DNA from: an uncultured Clostridia bacterium
GTDB taxonomy: Bacteria > Bacillota > Clostridia > Christensenellales > UBA1242
Length of the DNA stretch: 17,162 bases
Assembly (NCBI GenBank): GCA_947584775.1
Contig: CANPWT010000019.1
Coordinates: forward strand, 1 to 17,162
Direction: 5' to 3'
In this document: positions 1 through 5,660 of the stretch, one piece after another
How positions within the stretch are numbered: position 1 is the first letter of the stretch
Layout of the letters: every line of letters starts with the position of its first letter
Program-made: the position numbers and the translations under genes
The notes under the pieces: generated by a model
Told to the model about the DNA's origin: nothing
Databases searched by the model: none
What the model saw: the letters and a program-made list of their open reading frames with translations, nothing else

Positions 1-2
1 AG

Positions 3-263
3 TGGGTGCAAGTTCCATATTACTCATATTCCAATAATTTGCCTTATGGCCATGGCGAAAAAAGTGTGTATATGCTTTCAAGTTTTATCCGCTTATCTCG
101 CGAGGAGGCGATGAGCATAAATTGGCATATGGGAGGCTACGACCCACGCAGTTTGTTCTCAACCGACCTACAAAGTTGTTTTTCTAAATACCCAATCGCC
201 CTGTTTACGCATATTGCGGACTTGCAAGCCACCTATTTAGACGAGCAGATAATAGAAAATTAA
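3..263 (+). CDS. HD-domain hydrolase, C-terminal fragment (cut by window edge)
   Basis: This is the open 3' end of a gene that starts upstream of the window. The frame is already open at base 3, and the GTG at position 6 is an internal Val codon, so no start is visible. The 86 visible residues match from memory the C-terminal part of a family of short HD-superfamily phosphohydrolases common in Clostridia and their phages. The recognisable points are LPYGHGEKSVYML, a Leu/Glu-rich helix ending in EEAMSINWHMGGYD, and a last helix ALFTHIADLQATYLDE. The catalytic HD residues lie mostly in the missing N-terminal part, so activity and substrate cannot be judged. The gene converges on the amidase gene and the two share a terminator. 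The family call is moderately sure; no specific role is claimed. Confidence 0.6.
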   Translation, partial: WVQVPYYSYSNNLPYGHGEKSVYMLSSFIRLSREEAMSINWHMGGYDPRSLFSTDLQSCFSKYPIALFTHIADLQATYLDEQIIEN

Positions 264-287
264 AAAAGCGCCCACGCGCCTTTTTTT
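264..287. terminator. Bidirectional intrinsic terminator between convergent genes
   Basis: A GCGC/GCGC stem (268-271 and 276-279) closes a CCAC loop. It is preceded by a run of A and followed, after one extra C, by seven T (281-287), so both strands read as hairpin plus U-tract. It lies directly after the stop of the HD gene, and the stop codon of the reverse amidase gene (286-288) overlaps the T-run. It can serve both genes. Confidence 0.75.
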
Positions 288-1341
288 ATTGCAATGGCCG
301 TCCGCTTGAAGACATAAGCGCCTGCCAAGTTTTTGGGCCAACAATTCCGTCCACGCTGAGCCCGTTTTCGCCCTGAAAAGCCCGCACCGCGCGTTCGGTT
401 TCCGCGCCAAATATGCTGTCTAAATCGGTTATTGGGTAAAGGTGGGAAAGCAATAATTGTTGCAAGTATAAAACCGCACTGTTTTTGCTGCCAATTCTTA
501 AAACCTTGCTTGTTGGGTCAAGGTTAAGCAGCGCACTCCATGTGTTGCGCCCAACAATGCCGTCCACACCAAGATTGTTGTTTTGCTGAAAAACTCGCAC
601 TGCGTTTAGCGTGTTTCCGCCAAAAATTCCATCAGTGGACAAATTAAATCCATAATCATTTAACAAATATTGTAACAATGTAACAAAATTGCCGCGGCTG
701 CCGTCCCTAATTGTTGGGTAATTTGCAATTTCCCGCGCAACAAAGTTTACGCCTAAAAAATCACACACGCCCTTGCACGCGCCCTCGCCAACGCTTAAAG
801 TAAAGTTTGGGTTAAGCATAAGTTTTGCCTCGGCAAAATTGGTCATAAACCCGGCCTCAATAAGCGTGGACGGGCAGTTTACATTAGATAAAATTCCAAC
901 CGAAATTGTGCCAATGTTTCTGCCTGGCCTGCCGGTGAACTGCACCACGCTTTTGTACACATCGTTAGAAAGTTCGTGGCTGCTGTTTGCGTACGGGTTA
1001 AAGGGGCTATAATAAACCTCAATCCCTTGCGCTGAGTTGAAATTGTTGCCCGTGCCGGATGCGTTATAAGCAAAAGTTACACACAAACTTGCCCGCGCAC
1101 GGTTAACGCGCGTAACACGGGTGGAAATGCTTATGTCCTGATCCTCTGGGTGAACATCAAAAACGTTAAAACCGCAACGCAGGCACGCCAAAATAAAATT
1201 TATTTTGCTTGCTTTGTTAAATTCGTTTTCGTAAAAACTTCTGCCAATATAAGGCAAAAGTGGAGTCCGCTTGCCTGCCGTGGGCGGGTTAACACCATGT
1301 TCGTCATTGGCGGCAATTAAAAATTCGTTTGCGTTTGCCAT
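286..1341 (-). CDS. N-acetylmuramoyl-L-alanine amidase (Amidase_3-like) with two peptidoglycan-binding repeats
   Basis: Predicted to cut the amide bond between MurNAc and the stem peptide. The ATG at 1341 (351 residues) is preferred over a GTG four codons upstream, because that GTG lies in the Shine-Dalgarno stretch GTGAGG six bases before the ATG. Residues 1 to about 180 form the catalytic domain: zinc ligand His15 in NDEHG followed by AGKRTP, as in clostridial phage lysins; Glu38 in YENEFN; and catalytic Glu162 in STLIEAGFMTN. The usual second zinc His (the His of S-I-H-A-N-A) is replaced by Ala91 in VTFAYNASG. Two PG_binding_1 modules follow at about 208-276 and 284-345, each ending in a DGIVG..TW signature. 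No signal peptide is visible, so export, release at mother-cell lysis or a holin-like route must be assumed. It is divergent from the sporulation cluster. The family call is firm; catalytic competence is uncertain. Confidence 0.85.
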   Translation of the reverse strand: MANANEFLIAANDEHGVNPPTAGKRTPLLPYIGRSFYENEFNKASKINFILACLRCGFNVFDVHPEDQDISISTRVTRVNRARASLCVTFAYNASGTGNNFNSAQGIEVYYSPFNPYANSSHELSNDVYKSVVQFTGRPGRNIGTISVGILSNVNCPSTLIEAGFMTNFAEAKLMLNPNFTLSVGEGACKGVCDFLGVNFVAREIANYPTIRDGSRGNFVTLLQYLLNDYGFNLSTDGIFGGNTLNAVRVFQQNNNLGVDGIVGRNTWSALLNLDPTSKVLRIGSKNSAVLYLQQLLLSHLYPITDLDSIFGAETERAVRAFQGENGLSVDGIVGPKTWQALMSSSGRPLQ

Positions 1342-1469
1342 ATAAAACCTCACTTGTTTTTATGAATAAATTAATTGTTTTGTTAAAAATCTAAAAAATG
1401 TTACAAATTTTTTTCATTTTTTATTAAATTTTAAGTTTTTTTTAAAATTTTTAAGTAAATTATTAGGTT

Positions 1470-1991
1470 ATGAAAAAATTTATAGTAATTTTATCGGTTT
1501 TAATTTTAGTTATTGTTGGCGCGTTAGTTTTGCCAAAACAGGAGGAATACGATTATCTTCGCATACATATTCGCGCAAACAGCAACAGTGCCATTGACCA
1601 AAATGTTAAATATGAAATTAAGGACGAGGTTGTAAAATTTTTAACCCCATATCTTTCCACTGTGCCAAGCAAGCAAAAGGCAATAGATATAATTAACACT
1701 CTTTCTAGCCAAATTGAAAATATTTGCGAAGATAAACTATCTGCCCGCGGATTTAACTATAAAGCCAATGTAAAAATTAACAACGAATATTTCCCCACTC
1801 GCACCTATGGAAACACCACGCTCGAAAGCGGCTATTACGATGCAGTAATTGTTGAACTTGGCGAGGCAAAAGGGGATAATTGGTGGTGTGTTATGTACCC
1901 ACCTTTGTGTTTTGTGAATAATTTTTCGTCCTCAATACAAATTAAATATAAATCGAAAATTTGGGAGTTTTTAAAATCTCTATTCGATTAA
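1470..1991 (+). CDS. spoIIR: Stage II sporulation protein R
   Basis: In Bacillus, SpoIIR is made in the forespore under sigma-F and secreted into the intermembrane space, where it triggers SpoIIGA to process pro-sigma-E in the mother cell. The 173-residue product has an N-terminal hydrophobic segment (residues 4-21) that acts as signal or anchor. It then shows the family hallmarks: RIHIRANSNSAIDQNVKYEI (31-50), FPTRTYGNTTLESGYYDAV (108-126) and GDNWWCVMYPPLCF (135-148). It is shorter than the Bacillus protein, but all core motifs are present. The Shine-Dalgarno site is weak (AGGT immediately before the ATG), which fits a low-level signalling protein. sleB starts 11 bases after its stop, so it appears to lead a three-gene forespore operon. 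I could not fit a convincing sigma-F or sigma-G promoter in the AT-rich 128 bases upstream. Confidence 0.92.
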   Translation: MKKFIVILSVLILVIVGALVLPKQEEYDYLRIHIRANSNSAIDQNVKYEIKDEVVKFLTPYLSTVPSKQKAIDIINTLSSQIENICEDKLSARGFNYKANVKINNEYFPTRTYGNTTLESGYYDAVIVELGEAKGDNWWCVMYPPLCFVNNFSSSIQIKYKSKIWEFLKSLFD

Positions 1992-2002
1992 CGGGAGAGG
2001 AT

Positions 2003-2686
2003 ATGAAAAAACTAATTATTTTGCTTTTGCTTATTTTGTCTGGCGGAGCGGCTGTGCTTGCCGGGGTAAGCGTAAACAATAAAACCACGCTTACGTCTGC
2101 TGAACAAATTGAAACTTATGCCGTAACGGCCGACACGCGTGAAGTTCAAACTAGGCTAAAAAAATGGGGCTATTACACAGGCAATGTGGACGGAATTAAC
2201 GGCCCTAAAACCAAGGCAGCAGTTAAAAGTTTTCAAAAAAAATACGGACTTACTCAGGACGGCATTGTTGGCCCACTAACGGCAGCAAAAATGGGCATAA
2301 ACTTAAACCAAAGCACAAGCGCATCAAACTATAAAAGCAACGATAGATATTTGCTTGCAAAAGTAATTTATGCTGAGGCGCGCGGGGAAAGTTATACCGG
2401 CCAGGTTGCCATTGGCGCAGTTGTGTTAAACCGAGTTAAAGATAGCCGTTTCCCTAACACGATTGCGGGCGTAATTTATCAGCCATGGGCTTTCACTGCG
2501 GTAAATGACGGGCAAATCAACTTAGAGCCAAACCAAACCGCATATCAGGCGGCAGACGATGCGCTAAACGGTTGGGACCCAACTTACGGCTGCGTGTATT
2601 ATTACAATCCGGCAACTGCCACAAGCAAATGGATTTGGTCAACAAAAAAAGTAACACAAATTGGCAAACACGTGTTTGCGGTTTAG
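2003..2686 (+). CDS. sleB: Spore cortex-lytic enzyme SleB
   Basis: SleB is a lytic transglycosylase that degrades muramic-delta-lactam-containing spore cortex during germination. The ATG at 2003 is chosen because it follows GGGAGAGG at 1993-2000 and begins a normal signal peptide (MKKLIILLLLILSGGAAVLA); an in-frame upstream start at 1961 would overlap spoIIR and spoil this. The 227-residue product has a PG_binding_1 module at about 44-96 (VQTRLKKWGYY, then NGPKTKAAVKSFQ and DGIVGP). The SleB/CwlJ hydrolase domain runs from about 115 to the end, with the catalytic Glu125 in IYAEARGE, then GAVVLNRV and the YYYNPATATSKW signature. Domain order and length match typical SleB. ypeB follows 10 bases after the stop. 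Expression in the forespore is inferred from the family and from operon position. Confidence 0.93.
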   Translation: MKKLIILLLLILSGGAAVLAGVSVNNKTTLTSAEQIETYAVTADTREVQTRLKKWGYYTGNVDGINGPKTKAAVKSFQKKYGLTQDGIVGPLTAAKMGINLNQSTSASNYKSNDRYLLAKVIYAEARGESYTGQVAIGAVVLNRVKDSRFPNTIAGVIYQPWAFTAVNDGQINLEPNQTAYQAADDALNGWDPTYGCVYYYNPATATSKWIWSTKKVTQIGKHVFAV

Positions 2687-2696
2687 GAGGTAAAAT

Positions 2697-4109
2697 ATGA
2701 ACAAAAAAATAACATCCACAGACGATGAAAACAGCAAGGTTAATCAAAACAAAAAAACCAAAAACAAAAGCAACGCGCAAAAGGCCATACCTTGGTTGAT
2801 TGTGGGCATTGTAAGTTTGCTAATTATTTTAACTTGTGTGTTAATTGCATACTATCAGGTGTATAAAAACAACAAGCAAAACGCGCAAACCTTAGAGGGC
2901 GTTTACACTTCAAGTTATTATTCCATGGTAGACAATGTAAATAATTTAGCGGTGGATATTGCAAAATATTCCACCCTTTCTTCGTCTGTTTCAAAGCGAA
3001 CAAAACTTATGGATATGATGAAAGATTGCAACTATATTTTGGCTGGCCTTAGCACCTTGCCCATAGAGGAGCAAAACGTTGAAAGCGCCACCAAATTTTT
3101 TAATCAGGTAAACGGCGTTTGCGAGTCCTACATCGCTGCCCTCAACAAAGGGGAAACGCTTACACAAGAGCAAGAGTTGCTTTTCGACCGCGTTTCACTT
3201 GTTTTAGGTAAAATTAAAAGCAATTTTAACAAACAATCGGACGGAATGTTAGACACAAATTTTAATTTTATAGATGCGTCCATTTTTGACAAAACCGGCA
3301 TGAACGAACTCACTGCCAGCATGGGCGGTTTAACCGCAGATAGCATAGATTACCCTGCAATGATTTTTGACGGCCCATTTTCCACCGCGCTTGAAACCAA
3401 ACAAGTTAAAGGGATTGGCAAAACCGAATACAGCAAGGAGCAAGCGCAAGCATATTTAAAAGATACCGTTTTTAAAGGTAGGGAAGTTAAAATAGACTAT
3501 GATGGCGAAACCAATGGCGACTTGTCCACTTGGAATTTTAAAATACATTGCAAGGCAAAGGATTATATTGCGCAAGTTAGCAAATTCGGCTGCCTGTTGC
3601 TTACAATGTCTAGTTACATCGAGGGCAGGGACCCAATTATAGACGATAACTACGCGCGTGAACTTGCCAAAACTTTTGCTAACAATATCGGCTTTCAAAA
3701 AATGGATGTTGTGTGGAGTGAAACCAAAGAAAACATTTCCTACATCAACCTTGCGCCCGTCATTGACGATGTTATAATGTACCCCGATTTGGTAAAAGTT
3801 AAGGTGGATTTAACCGCGCAAGATATAATCGGTTTCGAGGCGGTAAATTATGCACTTAACCATGTTGACAGAACATGTGAGTTTTTAATTGACCAACAAA
3901 AAGCCGAGCAAAACTTGGGCTTTGATTACAACATTTTAAAAATTAACCGTGCCGTCATTCGCCTAGATAGCGGCAAGGAAATATGTGCTTACGAATACGT
4001 TTTAGAGCGCATAGACGGGATGTATTATTACTATATAGACGCCAAAACAGGCGAAATTGCCAAAGTGTTAAAATTGGTGACAATTAAAAATGTCGACAAG
4101 TTAATTTAA
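2697..4109 (+). CDS. ypeB: Germination protein YpeB
   Basis: YpeB is the partner needed for stable deposition and control of SleB in the spore; the two genes are commonly adjacent. The 470-residue product has a Lys/Asn-rich cytosolic head (1-30), one membrane segment at about 31-52 and a large outer domain. A helical N-terminal part (about 60-200, with YYSMVDNVNNLAVDIAKYS) is followed by PepSY-type repeats, the last at about 418-462 (IRLDSGKEICAYEY, then YYYYIDAKTGEIAKVL). A strong AGGAGG (2685-2690) overlaps the sleB stop and sits six bases before the ATG, pointing to coupled translation with sleB. Length is close to the family norm and no lesion is visible. It is the last gene of the cluster. 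Confidence 0.92.
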   Translation: MNKKITSTDDENSKVNQNKKTKNKSNAQKAIPWLIVGIVSLLIILTCVLIAYYQVYKNNKQNAQTLEGVYTSSYYSMVDNVNNLAVDIAKYSTLSSSVSKRTKLMDMMKDCNYILAGLSTLPIEEQNVESATKFFNQVNGVCESYIAALNKGETLTQEQELLFDRVSLVLGKIKSNFNKQSDGMLDTNFNFIDASIFDKTGMNELTASMGGLTADSIDYPAMIFDGPFSTALETKQVKGIGKTEYSKEQAQAYLKDTVFKGREVKIDYDGETNGDLSTWNFKIHCKAKDYIAQVSKFGCLLLTMSSYIEGRDPIIDDNYARELAKTFANNIGFQKMDVVWSETKENISYINLAPVIDDVIMYPDLVKVKVDLTAQDIIGFEAVNYALNHVDRTCEFLIDQQKAEQNLGFDYNILKINRAVIRLDSGKEICAYEYVLERIDGMYYYYIDAKTGEIAKVLKLVTIKNVDKLI

Positions 4110-4140
4110 ACGAGTTGGAGTTATACAACGAGTTGGAGTT
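4109..4140 (+). repeat. Two direct 14-bp repeats just after ypeB
   Basis: The 14-mer AACGAGTTGGAGTT occurs at 4109-4122 and again, identical, at 4127-4140, with a period of 18 bases. The first copy starts at the last base of the ypeB stop. It resembles a small slippage duplication; no function is evident. Confidence 0.8.
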
Positions 4141-4151
4141 TAAAATGTTGG

Positions 4152-4230
4152 TGCGGTTAGGTAGTGGGAGTTTGCCTTCAACAAGTAGCTAAAGCAAATA
4201 GTTTCAGTCAAACCCCCACTGCCTGCCGCA
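4152..4230 (+). repeat. Long imperfect hairpin downstream of ypeB
   Basis: Outer arms TGCGG (4152-4156) and CCGCA (4226-4230) enclose 15-base arms at 4160-4174 and 4209-4223. These pair with one G-U wobble and one mismatch (GGTAGTGGGAGTTTG against CAAACCCCCACTGCC), leaving a loop of about 34 bases. There is no T-tract after it, so a classical Rho-independent terminator is doubtful. It may instead be an mRNA 3'-end structure, a small RNA or a repeat element of this genome. It is the first hairpin after ypeB and could protect or end that transcript. Confidence 0.6.
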
Positions 4231-4233
4231 AAG

Positions 4234-4289
4234 AATTTTAATCCAATCAGTTTAAATATTTCGTGTTTGGTGCTTACGCGCAAAAGGTA
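4234..4289 (+). repeat. 56-bp direct repeat, copy A
   Basis: This segment starts AATTTTAATCCAATCAG and ends ACGCGCAAAAGGTA. It recurs at 4615-4670 with three mismatches in 56 bases. The two copies are in the same orientation, 381 bases apart, and enclose the hairpin modules between them. Confidence 0.85.
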
Positions 4290-4335
4290 AAATTAAAAAT
4301 AAATACACAAGATAGTTTGTTTGGAGAATAATTAC

Positions 4336-4385
4336 GGGGTCCCCGCAAAACTCAAAAGTTTTGTGGGGAAAAGGAGCAAACAAAC
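4336..4385 (+). repeat. CCCCGC hairpin module, copy 1
   Basis: Arms at 4341-4352 (CCCCGCAAAACT) and 4357-4368 (AGTTTTGTGGGG) pair over 12 bases with one G-U and a CAAA loop. The right side continues as AAAAGGAGCAAACAAAC. The 21 bases 4365-4385 recur exactly, inverted, at 13930-13950. A related hairpin lies at 14181-14217 in the same orientation. This is an intergenic repeat module present three times in the window. Confidence 0.85.
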
Positions 4386-4391
4386 AACTTT

Positions 4392-4450
4392 ATATGAGGG
4401 AGACCGCAAGTTCTCCCTCATGACTCCTACTCCATAAGGTTGGTTAATTC
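4392..4450 (-). repeat. TGAGGGAGA hairpin module, copy 1
   Basis: A perfect 9-bp stem, TGAGGGAGA (4395-4403) with TCTCCCTCA (4412-4420), has an 8-base loop. Read on the reverse strand, this hairpin with its flank (GGAGTAGGAGTCATGAGGGA) aligns to the tandem units at 14056-14165 (GGAGAAGGAGACATGAGGGA). It belongs to the same repeat family in inverted orientation. Confidence 0.75.
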
Positions 4451-4455
4451 TAAAT

Positions 4456-4513
4456 GACGAAATTTGCGAACACCTGAGCAAATAAGCAAGAACGCCGTTT
4501 GTGACGCGGCTGC
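4456..4513 (+). repeat. Module with (A)CAAAT.AG..A and GTTTG.GACG, copy 1
   Basis: The stretch AATTTGCGAACACCTGAGCA, AATAAGCAAGAACGCCG and TTTGTGACGCGG aligns over about 50 bases to 4667-4720, to 14234-14290 and, inverted, to 13871-13920. Spacing between the conserved blocks is kept, so this is one dispersed repeat family with four copies in the window. Confidence 0.7.
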
Positions 4514-4562
4514 GCACGGCTGTAGCCTACGGCTAAGAATTACGGCGAACAAACTTTCACGC

Positions 4563-4600
4563 GTCATTCCGACTAAGCGAAGCGCATGGAGCGAATCTCA
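4563..4600 (+). repeat. GTCATTCCGA intergenic repeat, copy 1
   Basis: GTCATTCCGACTAAGCGAAG and GCGCATGGAGCGAATCTCA match 13991-14029 almost completely (one extra base and a few changes). Repeats that begin GTCATTCCGA and end in GAATCT are often seen between genes in many uncultured bacteria. A shorter, diverged and inverted member lies at 13845-13874. Confidence 0.8.
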
Positions 4601-4614
4601 ATTAAGCATTCAAC

Positions 4615-4670
4615 AATTTTAATCCAATCAGTTTAAATATTTCGTGATGGGTGCTTACGCACAAAAGGTA
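4615..4670 (+). repeat. 56-bp direct repeat, copy B
   Basis: Second copy of the segment at 4234-4289, with three substitutions. It directly abuts the second copy of the CAAATAAG/GTTTGCGATG module, which starts at about 4667. Confidence 0.85.
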
Positions 4671-4720
4671 TTGTGAATACTTGGAACAAATAAGTAAGAA
4701 AGCAGTTTGCGATGTGGAAG
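4667..4720 (+). repeat. CAAATAAG/GTTTGCGATG module, copy 2
   Basis: ATTGTGAATACTTGGAACAA followed by ATAAGTAAGAAAGCAG and TTTGCGATGTGG aligns to the module at 4456-4513 and especially to 14240-14290 (TTTGTGAATGCTTGGAACAA). It ends where the extremely AT-rich stretch starts. Confidence 0.7.
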
Positions 4721-4729
4721 TGAAACTCA

Positions 4730-5452
4730 ATTTTTGATAAAAATTTTTTTAAAATTTTATTTTTTTGGTTAAAATTAATAATTTTTTAGTAATTTTTTAT
4801 TAATTTTTAATTATTTTTAATAAATTTTTAAAAATATTGCGTTAAAACAATTCTATTTTTTTGTTTTTAATTAAAAATTTTTTGTAGATAATTATAAAAA
4901 ATTGTATATAAATTTATTTTTTTATTATTTTTTAAATATTTAATTGGGGAAATAGTGTGCAAAAGGCGCATTTTTAATGTTTTTTAACGAAATATTAAAT
5001 AATTGAATTTTTGTGTAAATTTCGAAGTGTCAAGCAATATTGCGTATTTAAAATAAGTAAGTGAGGTAAAAATTCTTAACAGGCAAGGTGTAGAATAAAT
5101 AAAAAGGGTGTTGGTTAAAGGTTTATTAGTTAAAATTTACAAAGAAACTAACATAAATTGAAATTTAATCAAAACAAGATTTTAATAAAAACTTAAATTC
5201 CATTACAAAATTAAAAAATGGCAAAAATGATTATACAAGAACATTTAAAAATTAAAGAATGTTAAAAATAATTAAAAAAATTTAAAATTTAATAAAAAAA
5301 ACAATATAAATTAATAAAAAATATTAAAAAAATAATTAAAAATTTTAAAAAAATGATATTTTTTTGTTAATTTTTTATTTTTTGTGCGAGTAAATATTAT
5401 TTTTATTTAAACTTTTGTAAGTTAAAAATTTTAAATTAATTTGTACTTTTAT
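4730..5452. other. Extremely AT-rich intergenic stretch, no gene seen
   Basis: About 700 bases are almost only A and T; for example, the 60 bases 5281-5340 hold a single C and no G. All frames are broken by stop codons and no start with a Shine-Dalgarno site opens a reading frame of useful length. No tRNA or riboswitch fold was recognised. Many poly-A and poly-T tracts suggest curved DNA that could bind nucleoid proteins or act as an upstream element for the promoter at 5453. That role is inferred from composition only. Confidence 0.7.
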
Positions 5453-5481
5453 TTGTTTTTTTGTTTTCACTATGCTATAAT
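5453..5481 (+). promoter_or_regulatory. Sigma-A-type promoter for the giant gene
   Basis: TTGTTT (5453-5458) and TATAAT (5476-5481) are separated by exactly 17 bases, with an extended -10 TG at 5473-5474. AT-rich DNA upstream could act as an UP element. Initiation near 5488 would give a leader of about 170 bases before the TTG start at 5661. An inverted repeat TTTAATTA/TAATTAAA (5481-5488 and 5506-5513) covers the expected start site and could be an operator, although such AT-only repeats are common here by chance. Confidence 0.7.
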
Positions 5482-5660
5482 TTAATTAATTATATTAATT
5501 AGGGGTAATTAAATATTTTGGTTAGATTAATTGTAGCAATCGGTAAACTTAATTTAATGCGCCCGTAATTAATAAAAACTCCCGTGCTAAAAATTGCCGT
5601 TAATAATGCAACATCAACATATTTTTAGTTTAATTTGGGAAAATAAAAAGGGGAAGCATT

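Noticed and set aside
6..263. GTG at position 6 as a true start
   Set aside because: The frame is open upstream to the window edge and the residues before and after fit the interior of the hydrolase family.
1342..1469. Sigma-F or sigma-G promoter before spoIIR
   Set aside because: GAATA-like and CAT-like elements can be found in such AT-rich DNA, but no pair had acceptable sequence and spacing together.
1961..2002. Upstream ATG start for sleB
   Set aside because: It would overlap spoIIR and put 14 charged/polar residues before a clear signal peptide; the ATG at 2003 has its own Shine-Dalgarno site.
4332..4517. 61-residue reverse reading frame in the repeat cluster
   Set aside because: It spans several hairpin repeat modules, has no protein-like character beyond a peptide often read through such repeats, and lies in DNA explained by inverted repeats.
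4109..4720. Possible CRISPR array
   Set aside because: Repeats differ in type and spacing, are not regularly interspersed with unique spacers, and no cas gene is nearby.
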